Positions 43,203 through 52,535 of a stretch of DNA of 64,000 nt are shown piece by piece. Source of the stretch: Pseudolysinimonas yzui. Lineage in GTDB: Bacteria; Actinomycetota; Actinomycetes; Actinomycetales; Microbacteriaceae. Numbering within the stretch: the first letter of the stretch is position 1; each line of letters starts with the position of its first letter. The notes beneath the pieces are model-generated. The model ran no database searches. It worked only from the letters and a program-made list of their open reading frames with translations, and was not told the origin of the DNA. The translations under genes and the position numbers were made by a program. The stretch spans positions 851,949-915,948 of the forward strand of contig NZ_BNAI01000001.1 of NCBI RefSeq assembly GCF_014653215.1, read 5' to 3'.

Positions 43203-46200
43203 TCAGGCGATGCAGTTCGGCCCGAGCAGCGACTTCAGTTCGCCGTAGAGGTCGGCGGTCACGGTGACCGGGAACGGCACCTCGAACATCCGGGCGCTCT
43301 CGCCGCGCACGAGCCGCAACCGCACCTCGTTGTCGCCGCGATGCCGGATGAGCACGTCGTTGAGGGCGGAGACGACGTCGGTCGTCGCACGGTGCTCGGG
43401 CACCGAGATGACGAGCGGCCCCGCACCGAGCGACGCACCCGTATCGGGCACGAAGAGGCTGACCGCGTGCAGGTTGAGCCCGTCGTCGCGGGTGGCGACC
43501 CGGCCCTTGATCACGACGATGGAGTCGTTCTGCAGCGCGGGCGCGAACTCCTGGTAGGTCTTGCCCATGAACAGCACGGTGACTTCGCCGCCGAAGTCCT
43601 CGACCGTCACCATCCCGTACTGGTTGCCGGAGTTGCGGGCGGTGCGGTGCTGCACGGTCGTCAGCAGCCCGGCGACCGTGACCTGCTCGCCGTCGTTCGC
43701 GGCATCCCCGCCGATGAGCTCGCCGATCGAGATCGTCGCGTGTTTCGCGAGCGTCTGCTCCAGGCCGGCCAACGGGTGGTCGCTGACGTAGAGGCCCAGC
43801 ATCTCGCGCTCGAAGGCGAGCTTGTCGCGCTTGCTCCACTCCGGCCGCTCCGGCACCGACTCGGTGGCGTGCTCCGGCTCGTCCCACAGCGAGTCGAAGT
43901 CGAAGCCGACCTGGCCGTTCGCCTCGTTGCGCTTGTCGCTCACGGCCCGCTCGACGGCACCCTCGTGGATCTCGATGAGCGAACGCCGGGTGTTGCCGAG
44001 CGAGTCGAAGGCGCCGGCTTTCACGAGCGATTCGACGGTGCGCTTGTTGGCGACGGGGATCGGCACCTTGCGCAGGAAGTCGTGGAACGCGACGAAGCGC
44101 CCCTCCTTCTCGCGGGCGGCCCGGATGTGCTCGACGACGCCGTAGCCGACGTTGCGCACGGCCCCGAGGCCGAAGCGGATGTCGCCGACGCCCGTCTCGC
44201 TGGGCACGGCGGTGAAGTCGCCTGCCGACTCGTTGACGTCGGGCGGCAGCACCCGGATGCCCATGCGCCGGCACTCGTTGAGGTAAAGGCCGAGCTTGTC
44301 TTTCGCGTCGCCGACGCTGGTCAGCAGCGCCGCCATGTACTCGGCCGGATGATTCGCCTTGAGATAGGCCGTCCAATAGGCCAGCACGCCGTAGCCGGCC
44401 GAATGCGCCTTGTTGAAGGCGTAGTCGGCGAACGGCATCAGGGTGTCCCACAGGACCTGCACGGCCTGCTTCGAGTACCCGTTGCCGGTCATCCCGGATT
44501 CGAATTCGGCGAAGAGCTTGTCGAGCTCCGACTTCTTCTTCTTGCCCATCGCCCGCCGCAGCACGTCGGCTTGACCGAGGCTGAAGCCGGCGACCTTCTG
44601 GGCGACCGCCATCACCTGTTCCTGGTAGACGATCAGGCCGAATGTGGTGTCGAGGATCTCGCGCAACGGCTCGGCGAGTTCGGGATGGATCGGCTCGGAA
44701 CGCTGCAACCCGTTCTTGCGGAGCGCGTAGTTGGTGTGGGAGTTCATGCCCATCGGGCCGGGCCGGTAGAGCGCGATGACGGCCGAGATGTCTTCGAAGT
44801 TGGTGGGTTTCAACTGCTTGAGCAGCGCCCGCATCGGCGCACCGTCGAGCTGGAACACCCCGAGCGTGTCGCCGCGCGAGAGCAGCTCGTAGGTCGCCGG
44901 GTCGGCGTCGAGGTCGAGGTCCTCGATGGCGAGCGGCCGCCCGGTGTTCTTCTCGATCGCATTGAGGGCGTCTTGGATGACGGTCAGGTTGCGGAGGCCG
45001 AGGAAGTCCATCTTCAGCAGGCCGAGGTCTTCCAACGGCGGCTGATCGAACTGCGTGATGATCGCGCCGTCGTCCTGCCGTTTCATGAGCGGCACGACGT
45101 CGATGAGCGGTTCGGCCGACATGATGACGCCCGCGGCGTGGACGCCCCACTGCCGCTTCAGGTTCTCGATGCCCCGCGCCGTCTCGAAGACCTGGGCCGC
45201 CTCGGCGTCCGTCTCGAGCAGCGCCCGGATGTCGGCCGCCTCCTTGTAGCGCTCGGATGTCGGAGTGACGACATCGGTCAGCGTCATCTCCTTGCCGAGC
45301 ACCGGCGGGGGGAACGCCTTCGTGAGCTTCTCGCCGACGCTGAACGGCATCCCGAGCACGCGCGCCGAGTCCTTCATCGCCTGCTTTGCCTTGATCGTGC
45401 CGTAGGTGACGATCTGCGCGACCCGGTCGTCGCCGTACTTCTCGGTGACATACCGGATGACTTCCGACCGGCGGCGGTCGTCGAAGTCGACGTCGACGTC
45501 GGGCAACGAGACGCGGTCGGGGTTGAGGAATCGCTCGAAGATCAGCCCGTAGCGCTGCGGGTCGAGCTCGGTGATGCCCATGGCGTACGAGACGAGCGAT
45601 CCGGCCGCCGAGCCGCGCCCCGGGCCCACCCGGATTCCCTGTGCCTTCGCCCACGCGATGAAGTCGGCGACCACGAGGAAGTAGCCGGGAAAGCCCATCT
45701 GCTTGATGACGTCGACCTCGTAGTCGGCCTGACGCCGATGCACGTCGCTCACGCCGCCGGGGAAGCGCACGAGCAGCCCGCGCTCGACCTCCTTCTCGAA
45801 CCACGACGCCTCGGTCTCGCCCTCGGGCACCGGGAATCGCGGCATGAGGTCGCGCTTGGCGAATTCGACGTGGGTGCGCTCGGCGATCAGCAGGGTGTTG
45901 TCGCACGCCTCCGGGTAATCGCGGAACAGCTGCCGCATCTCGGCGGCGGACTTCAGGTAGTAGTCCTGCCCGTCGAACTTGAAGCGGTTCGGGTCGTCCA
46001 TCGTCGAGCCCGACTGGATGCACAGCAGGATCTCCTGCGCGTGCGCGTCGGCCGCGTGCGTGTAGTGCAGGTCGTTGGTCGCGACGAGCGGCAGGTTCAG
46101 CTCTTTCGCGAGCCGGATGAGGTCGGACTGCACCCGGCGCTCGATCTGCAGGCCGTGGTCCATGATCTCGACGAAGTAGTTGTCTTTGCCGAAGATGTCG

Positions 46201-46727
46201 CGGAACTCCGCCGCGGCCGCGACCGCTTCGTCCCACTGCCCGAGCCGCAGCCGGGTCTGCACCTCGCCGCCGGGGCACCCGGTCGTGGCGATGATGCCCT
46301 TTCCGTAGGTGCTCAACAGGTCGCGGTCCATGCGCGGCTGGAAGTAGTAGCCCTCGATCGAGGCGAGCGACGACATCCGGAAGAGGTTGTGCATGCCTTC
46401 CGTGGTCTCGGCGAGCAGCGTGATGTGCGTGTACGCGCCCGAGCCGGAGACGTCGTCCTGCCCGCCGTCGCCCCAGCGCACCCGGGTCTTGTCGGTGCGG
46501 TGCGTGCCGGGCGTGAGGTACGCCTCGGTGCCGATGATCGGCTTGACCCCGAGCGCGGTCGCCTGCTTGTAGAAGTCGTAGGCGCCGAAGTTGTTGCCGT
46601 GGTCGGTGATTGCGATCGCCGGCATGCCCTGCTCGGCGACGGCCGTCATGAGTTCGCCGACGCGGGCCGCACCGTCGAGCATCGAATACTCGCTGTGCAC
46701 GTGCAGATGCACGAAGGAATCGGTCAC
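43203..46727 (-). CDS. dnaE: DNA polymerase III alpha subunit
   Basis: 1174 aa. Order of domains: N-terminal PHP domain (SFVHLHVHSEYSMLDGAARV), polymerase core with catalytic aspartates in SLPDVDVDFDDRRR (near residue 400) and GPGRGSAAGSLVSYAMGI, the thumb/finger region (YQEQVMAVAQKVAGFSLGQADVLRRAMGKKK, ADYAFNKAHSAGYGVLAYWTAYLK), and a C-terminal OB domain (VTVAGLLTTVQHRT). It is the replicative polymerase. No intein is seen. Many long open frames occur antisense and in other frames across it; they are shadows caused by high GC. Confidence 0.97.
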   Translation of the reverse strand: MTDSFVHLHVHSEYSMLDGAARVGELMTAVAEQGMPAIAITDHGNNFGAYDFYKQATALGVKPIIGTEAYLTPGTHRTDKTRVRWGDGGQDDVSGSGAYTHITLLAETTEGMHNLFRMSSLASIEGYYFQPRMDRDLLSTYGKGIIATTGCPGGEVQTRLRLGQWDEAVAAAAEFRDIFGKDNYFVEIMDHGLQIERRVQSDLIRLAKELNLPLVATNDLHYTHAADAHAQEILLCIQSGSTMDDPNRFKFDGQDYYLKSAAEMRQLFRDYPEACDNTLLIAERTHVEFAKRDLMPRFPVPEGETEASWFEKEVERGLLVRFPGGVSDVHRRQADYEVDVIKQMGFPGYFLVVADFIAWAKAQGIRVGPGRGSAAGSLVSYAMGITELDPQRYGLIFERFLNPDRVSLPDVDVDFDDRRRSEVIRYVTEKYGDDRVAQIVTYGTIKAKQAMKDSARVLGMPFSVGEKLTKAFPPPVLGKEMTLTDVVTPTSERYKEAADIRALLETDAEAAQVFETARGIENLKRQWGVHAAGVIMSAEPLIDVVPLMKRQDDGAIITQFDQPPLEDLGLLKMDFLGLRNLTVIQDALNAIEKNTGRPLAIEDLDLDADPATYELLSRGDTLGVFQLDGAPMRALLKQLKPTNFEDISAVIALYRPGPMGMNSHTNYALRKNGLQRSEPIHPELAEPLREILDTTFGLIVYQEQVMAVAQKVAGFSLGQADVLRRAMGKKKKSELDKLFAEFESGMTGNGYSKQAVQVLWDTLMPFADYAFNKAHSAGYGVLAYWTAYLKANHPAEYMAALLTSVGDAKDKLGLYLNECRRMGIRVLPPDVNESAGDFTAVPSETGVGDIRFGLGAVRNVGYGVVEHIRAAREKEGRFVAFHDFLRKVPIPVANKRTVESLVKAGAFDSLGNTRRSLIEIHEGAVERAVSDKRNEANGQVGFDFDSLWDEPEHATESVPERPEWSKRDKLAFEREMLGLYVSDHPLAGLEQTLAKHATISIGELIGGDAANDGEQVTVAGLLTTVQHRTARNSGNQYGMVTVEDFGGEVTVLFMGKTYQEFAPALQNDSIVVIKGRVATRDDGLNLHAVSLFVPDTGASLGAGPLVISVPEHRATTDVVSALNDVLIRHRGDNEVRLRLVRGESARMFEVPFPVTVTADLYGELKSLLGPNCIA

Positions 46728-46763
46728 TCTGGCTCCGGGGTCGAATCCCAGGATAGGTCGCGG

Positions 46764-47687
46764 CTAGTCGGCGCGCAGAACATCGAGAGCGTGTTGCAGG
46801 TCGTCGGGGTACGGCGACTCGAACAACACGTACTCCCCGGTCGCGGGATGCCGGAATCCGAGCTTGTGCGCGTGCAGCCACTGCCGGGTGAGTCCGAGTC
46901 GTTCGGTCAGACCCTTGTCGGCGCCGTACAGGGTGTCGCCCACGCACGGATGCCGTTGGGCGGCGAGATGCACGCGGATCTGATGCGTGCGGCCCGTCTC
47001 GAGGGTGACCTCGAGCAGGCTTGCGGCGCGCATCGCCTCGATCGTCTCGTAGTGGGTCACCGCGTGCTTGCCCTCGGCGCGGATCGCGAACTTCCAGTCG
47101 TTGCTGGTGTGGCGCCCGATCGGGGCGTCGATCGTGCCGGCGAGCGGATCGGGGTGACCCTGCACGACCGCGTGGTAGATCTTGTCGACCTCCCGGTCAT
47201 GGAACAGCCGCTTCAGCTCGGTGTACGCCGATTCCGACTTCGCCACCACCATGAGCCCGCTCGTGCCGACGTCGAGCCGGTGCACGATGCCGGCGCGTTC
47301 GGCTGCTCCCGACGTCGAGATGCGGTAGCCGGCGGCGGCCAGGGCGCCGAGCACCGTCGGGCCGCTCCACCCGGGCGCGGGATGCGCGACGATGCCGACC
47401 GGCTTGTCGATCACCACGAGGTCGTCGTCGTCGTGGACGATCCGGAACCCGGGAACGAGCTGCGGGATGACGCGCGGCGCCTCCTTCGGCGCCCACTCCA
47501 CCTCGAGCCACCCGTCGGCCCGCAACCGATCCGACTTGCCGAGCAGGATCCCGTCGAGCCGAACTCCCCCGGCCTCCAGCACCTCCGCCGCGAAGCTGCG
47601 TGAGAATCCGAGCAGCTTGGCGATGCCCGCATCGGCGCGTTCGCCGCCCAGACCCTCGGGGACCGGCAGACTGCGTTGCTCGGTCAC
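46764..47687 (-). CDS. rluD: RluD-family 23S rRNA pseudouridine synthase
   Basis: 307 aa from GTG 47687, overlapping the lspA stop by 4 bases. An S4 RNA-binding domain ([49 protein letters not shown]) precedes the synthase domain with catalytic Asp in [18 protein letters not shown] and the motif [27 protein letters not shown]. It modifies uridines of 23S rRNA. The lspA-rluD pairing is widespread in Gram-positives. Confidence 0.93.
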   Translation of the reverse strand: MTEQRSLPVPEGLGGERADAGIAKLLGFSRSFAAEVLEAGGVRLDGILLGKSDRLRADGWLEVEWAPKEAPRVIPQLVPGFRIVHDDDDLVVIDKPVGIVAHPAPGWSGPTVLGALAAAGYRISTSGAAERAGIVHRLDVGTSGLMVVAKSESAYTELKRLFHDREVDKIYHAVVQGHPDPLAGTIDAPIGRHTSNDWKFAIRAEGKHAVTHYETIEAMRAASLLEVTLETGRTHQIRVHLAAQRHPCVGDTLYGADKGLTERLGLTRQWLHAHKLGFRHPATGEYVLFESPYPDDLQHALDVLRAD

Positions 47688-48286
47688 GGGGTCGAGGGTG
47701 CGTCGGCGGACGCCTTCTCGGGGTCGTCGGTGCCCCCGGCGTCGTCGGTACGGCGCACGCCGTCGAGACCGACGTTGCGGAGTGAGAGCAACAGGAACAG
47801 CCCCATCGCCGAGACGATGGCGATGTCGGCGACGTTGAAGATCGCCGGGAACCCCCACACCTGGATGAAGTCGATGACGTGACCGACCCCGAACCCCGGC
47901 GGGCGGGTCAGGCGATCGGTCACATTGCCGAAAGCCCCCGCCAGCACGAGCCCGAACATGGTCGCCCAGCGCAGCGATCTGATGCGGGGCGCGAAGCCGA
48001 TGATGAAGACGATGGCTCCGATCGCGACGATCGAGAGCACCCAGGTGAACCCGGTCGCGAACGAGAACGCGGCGCCCGGGTTCGTGACGTAGTGAAGCTG
48101 CAGGATCTCGCCGAGGACCGGCACCGTCTCGTTGACCGCGAGGTTGGTCGTGACGAGATACTTCGTACCCTGATCGAGGCCGTAGGCGACGACGGCGATG
48201 GCGGCGAGCAACCCGAGCGCGCGGGGACTCACCTGCCGCTGGCGCGGTGCGGCGTCCGGCGCGGGCGGGTCAGTTGCCCGGGCCAA
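47684..48286 (-). CDS. lspA: Lipoprotein signal peptidase (signal peptidase II)
   Basis: 200 aa from a TTG at 48286 that overlaps the divIVA 3' end by 17 bases; a GTG 18 codons later (VSPRALGLL) is a possible true start because neither has a strong ribosome site. Four membrane helices with the catalytic aspartates in [11 protein letters not shown] and [22 protein letters not shown], and the DQGTKYLV and NPGAAFSF boxes, are all present. It removes lipoprotein signal peptides after Lgt action; LivJ and CtaC here are likely clients. The C terminus has an acidic, proline-rich tail. Confidence 0.92.
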   Translation of the reverse strand: MARATDPPAPDAAPRQRQVSPRALGLLAAIAVVAYGLDQGTKYLVTTNLAVNETVPVLGEILQLHYVTNPGAAFSFATGFTWVLSIVAIGAIVFIIGFAPRIRSLRWATMFGLVLAGAFGNVTDRLTRPPGFGVGHVIDFIQVWGFPAIFNVADIAIVSAMGLFLLLSLRNVGLDGVRRTDDAGGTDDPEKASADAPSTP

Positions 48287-49022
48287 AACCCGTGTACTCG
48301 GTGGGCTGCTGATATGCGGAGTACTCCGCCTGCTGCGGCTGACCGTAGCCGGCCGGCGCGGCCGCCGCGTACGGCTGCGGGGTCGCCGTGACGGCCGCCT
48401 GCGCGGGCGCGGCGCTCAGCGCGTTGGAGTTCTCGAGCTCGCGCAGCTGCCCCTCGATGTAGCCACGCAGCTTGGTGCGGTAGTCGCGCTCGAACTGGCG
48501 CAGCTCTTCGACCTCGCGCTCGAGTTCGCTCTTCTCCTGCTGAAGGGCGTTGAGCTGAGCGCGCGCGCCCTGCTCGGCCTCGGAGACCACGCGCGCTGCT
48601 GCGGCGTGCCCTTCGGCGATGAGCGCGTCGCGCTTCTCCATGCCCTCGCGGACGTGCTCTTCGTGGAGTCGGCGGGCGAGCTGCAGGAGGTTGTTGGTGT
48701 TGCCCGGGTCCATGGCGTTCGGGTCGAAGCCGCCCGTGGGCGCGTAGGCCGGCTGCTCGGGCACCGGCGCCGGCTGGGGCGCTGCCTGCTGCGGAGCCGC
48801 CTGCTGCGCTGCGGGCTGCTGTGCGGCGCTGCGCTGCAGCTCGGCGAGACGCGACTCCCCGGCGACGAGGCGCTGACGCAGCTCCTCGTTCTCCTGATTC
48901 AGGCGGCGCAGCTCGACGACCACCTCGTCGAGGAAGTCGTCGACCTCGTCCTGGTCGTAGCCCTCGCGGAACTTCGTCGGGTTGAACCGCTTGTTGACCA
49001 CATCTTCAGGAGTCAAGGCCAT
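48270..49022 (-). CDS. divIVA: Polar growth and septum protein DivIVA/Wag31
   Basis: 250 aa from ATG 49022, preceded by GAGGTGA; an in-frame ATG at 49040 is less well placed. The membrane-targeting N terminus ALTPEDVVNKRFNPTKFREGYDQDEVDDFLDEVVVELRRLNQENEELRQRL is clear, then a Gln/Ala/Pro linker (residues about 70-105, AAQQPAAQQAAPQQ), a second coiled coil (NLLQLARRLHEEHVREGMEKRDALIAEG...) and a tyrosine/glutamine-rich tail. In actinobacteria it marks curved membrane at poles and septa and directs peptidoglycan synthesis. Preceded by sepF with a 167-base gap rich in hairpins. Confidence 0.94.
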   Translation of the reverse strand: MALTPEDVVNKRFNPTKFREGYDQDEVDDFLDEVVVELRRLNQENEELRQRLVAGESRLAELQRSAAQQPAAQQAAPQQAAPQPAPVPEQPAYAPTGGFDPNAMDPGNTNNLLQLARRLHEEHVREGMEKRDALIAEGHAAAARVVSEAEQGARAQLNALQQEKSELEREVEELRQFERDYRTKLRGYIEGQLRELENSNALSAAPAQAAVTATPQPYAAAAPAGYGQPQQAEYSAYQQPTEYTGFGPGN

Positions 49023-49094
49023 GTCTTTCACCTCACGCATTGCTCGCCATCACCCCCGCGACCTCCGGTCGCGCCTCGATGACGATATCGACAT

Positions 49095-49117
49095 CTCACC
49101 CTCAGTGAAGGGGTGAG
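49095..49117. other. inverted repeat in the divIVA leader
   Basis: CTCACCC (49095-49101) pairs with GGGTGAG (49111-49117) across a 9-base loop, about 75 bases upstream of divIVA. It could end sepF transcription or act in the divIVA leader. Confidence 0.4.
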
Positions 49118-49157
49118 GGTTCCAGCGTACAACGCCAGGCCGGATGAACCGAAGGTT

Positions 49158-49200
49158 ACCGGCAGTCGCTCAGTCGAGCTACCTGCCGGTCACTGAGCGA
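49158..49200. promoter_or_regulatory. two mutually exclusive hairpins at the sepF stop codon
   Basis: Stem A pairs ACCGGCAG (49158-49165) with CTGCCGGT (49183-49190); stem B pairs TCGCTCAGT (49166-49174) with ACTGAGCGA (49192-49200). The arms are interleaved A-B-A'-B', so only one can form at a time. The sepF stop codon (49190-49192) lies at the A'/B' boundary, so a ribosome finishing sepF would disturb both. This looks like an attenuator or expression switch between sepF and divIVA. Confidence 0.5.
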
Positions 49201-49642
49201 AGAAGCCCGCGTCGACGCCCGCCTCGGCCTCTTCGGCCTCGCCACTGACGGCGACATGCTCAGGCGACAGCAGGAACACCTTGTTCGTGACGCGCTCGAT
49301 CTTGCCGTACAGGCCGGATGCCAGGCCGCTCGCGAAGTCGATGAGGCGCCGCGCATCGGGCTCGGGCATCTGCGAGAGGTTCATGATCACCGGAACACCC
49401 TCGCGGAACGCCTCGGCGATCGCCTGCACGTCTTTGTACTGACGCGGATTGACCGTGAGGATCTCGTTCATCCCGGGGGCGGCGTGCTTGGTGCTCGCCG
49501 CCGCGGGACGCCGGAGCGGGGTCACCGGAGCGCGGCCCGCCGTCGAGGCCACCGGCGCGACCGGAGCCGCGGGCAGGTGTTCGTCGTAGTCCTCGTCGGC
49601 CAGGCCGAGGTAGACCATCGTCTTGCGCAGCGGATTCGCCAT
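49190..49642 (-). CDS. sepF: Cell division protein SepF
   Basis: 150 aa from ATG 49642. The membrane-binding N terminus [21 protein letters not shown], a Pro/Ala linker and the SepF core ([74 protein letters not shown]) match the family. SepF anchors FtsZ to the membrane; in actinobacteria lacking FtsA it is the main anchor. It follows yggS by 55 bases. Confidence 0.95.
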   Translation of the reverse strand: MANPLRKTMVYLGLADEDYDEHLPAAPVAPVASTAGRAPVTPLRRPAAASTKHAAPGMNEILTVNPRQYKDVQAIAEAFREGVPVIMNLSQMPEPDARRLIDFASGLASGLYGKIERVTNKVFLLSPEHVAVSGEAEEAEAGVDAGFFAQ

Positions 49643-49697
49643 GTCGTCCTCCCGAAGGATCGGTGCCGCTGTCACAGGCGCGGCATCCGATTCGACA

Positions 49698-50273
49698 TTA
49701 ACCGGGGATCGGTCGATTTCCCGTGATTGCCGTGCCGATGCGCAGGTGTGTCGCGCCCTCGGCGATCGCCTCGCGGAAGTCTCCCGACATCCCGGCGGAG
49801 ATCGCGGTGGCGCTCGGATCCACCCGGCGCACCCGCTCCGACACCTCGCGCAGGCGGGCGAAGGCGCGTCGCGGCTCGACGCCGAGCGGTGCGACACCCA
49901 TCACGCCGAGCAGCCGGAGTCCCGGTGCGGCGAGCACGCGGTCGGCGAGCGACTCGGCCTCTTGAGGATCGACTCCCCCGCGCCCGGGCTCGTCACTCAG
50001 CCCGATCTCGAGGAAGGCCCCGAGCACCCGTCCGTCGTCGGAGGCGAGCGCGGCGACGAGCGACTCCCGGTCGACCGAGTGCACGGTCGCCGCATACTGC
50101 CGCACGGCCTTGGCCTTGTTGCTCTGCAACTGTCCGACGAAATGCCAGGCCAGCCGCGGGTCGTCGACCTCCGCGACCTTCGCGACGGCCTCCTGATGCC
50201 GGTTCTCCCCCACATCGCGCACCCCGAGGTCGGCGAGTTCGCGCACGAGCGAGGCGGGCTGGAACTTGGTCAC
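49698..50273 (-). CDS. yggS: YggS/YlmE-family PLP homeostasis protein (start uncertain)
   Basis: 191 aa from the first canonical start, a GTG at 50273. That start leaves only two residues before the PLP-binding lysine ([29 protein letters not shown]). The same frame continues upstream to the ftsZ stop with family-like sequence [29 protein letters not shown], but contains no ATG, GTG or TTG. The true product is therefore probably about 30 residues longer, from an unusual start such as the ATA that overlaps the ftsZ stop. The family controls free pyridoxal phosphate levels. It lies between ftsZ and sepF, as in most dcw clusters. Confidence 0.85.
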   Translation of the reverse strand: MTKFQPASLVRELADLGVRDVGENRHQEAVAKVAEVDDPRLAWHFVGQLQSNKAKAVRQYAATVHSVDRESLVAALASDDGRVLGAFLEIGLSDEPGRGGVDPQEAESLADRVLAAPGLRLLGVMGVAPLGVEPRRAFARLREVSERVRRVDPSATAISAGMSGDFREAIAEGATHLRIGTAITGNRPIPG

Positions 50274-50365
50274 GACGATGCGCGTCGGCGGCGCGGCACC
50301 GGCATCCCGTACCGCGTCGGCAATGGCTGCGTCGACCGCAGCGAGGCGCTCCGCGAGTGTGGGTG

Positions 50366-51511
50366 CTATTTCAAGAACTCCGGGATGTCGAGGTCGCCCT
50401 CGTCGTCGAAGTCGCGATCGAGCGGGGCACCGAGCGGCGCATCCGGTTCGGCGGCCCAGCCCTGGGTGTCGACGGCTCCCGTCGCTCCGGCCGCGACCGG
50501 CACCGGGGCCTCGGCGGCCACGAACGAGTCGCGGCGCACCGGCGCCGGCCGGTAGATCGAGGGTTCGCCACCGTCGAACCCGGCGGCGATGACGGTGACG
50601 CGCACCTCGTCGCCGAGGGTGTCGTCGATGACGGCACCGAAGATGATGTTCGCCTCGGGGTGCACGGCCTCCTGCACGAGCCGGGCCGCGTCGTTGATCT
50701 CGAAGATGCCGAGGTTCGAGCCGCCCTGGATCGACAGCAGCACCCCGTGCGCCCCGTCGATCGAGGCTTCGAGCAACGGCGAGGCGACCGCGAGTTCGGC
50801 GGCCTTGATCGCGCGGTCGGCGCCGCGGCTGGCTCCGATGCCCATGAGCGCGGAACCCGCACCCTGCATGACGCTCTTGACGTCGGCGAAGTCGAGGTTG
50901 ATGAGACCGGGCGTCGTGATGAGGTCGGTGATGCCCTGCACACCCGCGAGCAGAACCTGATCGGCGGTGGCGAACGCCTCAAGCATGCTGATGCCGCGGT
51001 CGCTGATCTCGAGCAGACGGTCGTTCGGCACGACGATGAGCGTGTCGACCTCGTTCTTGAGCGCGGCGACTCCGACCTCGGCCTGCGACGAACGCCGCTT
51101 GCCCTCGAACGCGAAGGGCTTCGTGACGACACCGATGGTGAGCGCACCGATCGACTTGGCGATGCGGGCCACGACGGGCGCGCCACCGGTTCCGGTGCCC
51201 CCGCCCTCACCTGCCGTGACGAAGACCATGTCGGCGCCGGCGAGGGCCTCTTCGATCTCTTCGGCGTGGTCTTCAGCGGCGCGGCGGCCGACCTCCGGGT
51301 CGGCGCCGGCGCCGAGGCCGCGGGTGAGTTCCCGTCCGACGTCGAGCTTGACGTCGGCGTCGCTCATCAAGAGGGCCTGAGCGTCGGTGTTGATCGCGAT
51401 GAACTCCACCCCGCGCAGACCGAGCTCGATCATGCGGTTGACGGCGTTGACCCCACCGCCGCCGATTCCGACGACCTTGATCACCGCCAGGTAGTTCTGG
51501 TTCGACGTCAC
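50366..51511 (-). CDS. ftsZ: Cell division protein FtsZ
   Basis: 381 aa, GTG start with GGAGG upstream. GTP-binding tubulin signature GGGTGTG at residues 103-109, N-terminal [26 protein letters not shown], and the T7 loop [11 protein letters not shown] are intact. The C-terminal peptide [12 protein letters not shown] is the usual docking site for SepF and other partners. FtsZ forms the division ring. Its 136-base upstream region contains hairpins and presumably its own promoter. Confidence 0.98.
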   Translation of the reverse strand: MTSNQNYLAVIKVVGIGGGGVNAVNRMIELGLRGVEFIAINTDAQALLMSDADVKLDVGRELTRGLGAGADPEVGRRAAEDHAEEIEEALAGADMVFVTAGEGGGTGTGGAPVVARIAKSIGALTIGVVTKPFAFEGKRRSSQAEVGVAALKNEVDTLIVVPNDRLLEISDRGISMLEAFATADQVLLAGVQGITDLITTPGLINLDFADVKSVMQGAGSALMGIGASRGADRAIKAAELAVASPLLEASIDGAHGVLLSIQGGSNLGIFEINDAARLVQEAVHPEANIIFGAVIDDTLGDEVRVTVIAAGFDGGEPSIYRPAPVRRDSFVAAEAPVPVAAGATGAVDTQGWAAEPDAPLGAPLDRDFDDEGDLDIPEFLK

Positions 51512-51536
51512 GTTCCGGCCTCCGAGGGGAAAGTTT

Positions 51537-51569
51537 CAACCTCAGCTTGAAGTTGAGATTCTTTCTCAA
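51537..51569 (-). promoter_or_regulatory. overlapping hairpins in the ftsZ leader
   Basis: CAACCTCA (51537-51544) pairs with TGAAGTTG (51548-51555; one G-U/mismatch) around a 3-base loop; TTGAGA (51553-51558) pairs perfectly with TCTCAA (51564-51569) around 5 bases. They share 51553-51555, so they compete. They begin about 26 bases before the ftsZ start and could regulate translation or transcription entry. No promoter hexamers could be assigned with confidence. Confidence 0.45.
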
Positions 51570-51647
51570 TATGATGATTCGCCCCCACGGTAAGCGCGTC
51601 GACGCGCAACACCCCGGACATCTGTGCGCGTGTCGTCGCGCCGGGAG

Positions 51648-52535
51648 TCAATCCAGTCGGAAGACCGCGCTTCCCGGCGCCGAGACGTCGTACTCCCCCG
51701 GGCCGGCGGTCGCGAACCGGGCCAGCAGCGCGGCGAGGATGTCGGCCTTCCGCTCGGAGTCGTCGGCACTCCCCCAGACGACGCGCTGGTCGCTGCCGGT
51801 GAGGCTCAGCGTCACATCGTCCTGCGTGCGCGCGCCGATCGAGTCCACCTGTGCCAGCACGTCGGGGGGCAGCGCGATGAGAACCTCGGCCATCGCGTCG
51901 AAACCGGTGCCATCGGGTTCGCTGCCGTCGATCTGCATCAACGGGAGGTTCGCCGGGCGCGCCGGCGACGACTCGAGCACCACGCCGGCGGCATCGACGA
52001 CGTCGAATCCCGCGGGGGTCGCGATCACCCCCAGCGGCGTGCGCTCCACGATGTGGATCACGAGGGTGTCGGGGGGCACGAGTTCCGTGACGTAGCTGCG
52101 GATGCTCGTGAACTGCCCGAGCTCGTCGCGGATGCGCGCCTCGTCGAGCAGGGCCAACGGGGTGCCGAGCTGCCCCGACACCGCCTCCTGGACGACGGCC
52201 GGGTCGAGACGCACGGTGCCGTCGACCCGGATCTCGCGCAGCGCCAGAATCGGTGAGAAGACCGCGGCCGCGATGAGGCCCGCCGTGGACGCGAGAACCC
52301 CCAGCACCACCAGCCCGCCGATGCGGCGACGCCGGGCATGCCGGGTGAATCGCTTGACCTCCGCGCGTTCGTAGCGTTGGCGAACGCGGTCGGCCTTGCG
52401 CGCCGACTGCTCGGCGCGCACCTTCGGCTGCGCCGCCGGCGTCGCCGCGCGTTTCACCGGTCTCTCCTCGACCCGCCGAGGAGGCTTCTGCGGAGGCTGT
52501 TGCGGGTGCGCGGCCGGGCGCTCGGGACGCTTCAC
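51648..52535 (-). CDS. ftsQ: Cell division protein FtsQ
   Basis: 295 aa from GTG 52535, overlapping the murC stop by 4 bases. A long basic cytoplasmic N terminus (about 85 residues, rich in Pro/Arg/Lys) is followed by one membrane helix ([22 protein letters not shown]), a POTRA domain ([35 protein letters not shown]) and the FtsQ domain. It links the early Z-ring to the FtsW/FtsI synthase. The next gene, ftsZ, lies 136 bases downstream. Confidence 0.92.
   Translation of the reverse strand: MKRPERPAAHPQQPPQKPPRRVEERPVKRAATPAAQPKVRAEQSARKADRVRQRYERAEVKRFTRHARRRRIGGLVVLGVLASTAGLIAAAVFSPILALREIRVDGTVRLDPAVVQEAVSGQLGTPLALLDEARIRDELGQFTSIRSYVTELVPPDTLVIHIVERTPLGVIATPAGFDVVDAAGVVLESSPARPANLPLMQIDGSEPDGTGFDAMAEVLIALPPDVLAQVDSIGARTQDDVTLSLTGSDQRVVWGSADDSERKADILAALLARFATAGPGEYDVSAPGSAVFRLD

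Noticed and set aside
43147-46947. 1266-codon open frame on the same strand as dnaE in another frame
   Set aside because: Arg/Ala/Gly-rich shadow; the real dnaE motifs are all in the 43203-46727 frame.
43341-47603. 1420-codon open frame antisense to dnaE and rluD
   Set aside because: It has no recognisable domain, is low-complexity (His/Asp/Glu/Arg/Val-rich) and is the expected antisense shadow of high-GC coding sequence.
49158-49200. H-type pseudoknot
   Set aside because: The connecting loops would be 0, 8 and 1 bases, too short to cross 8-9 bp stems; alternative hairpins are more reasonable.
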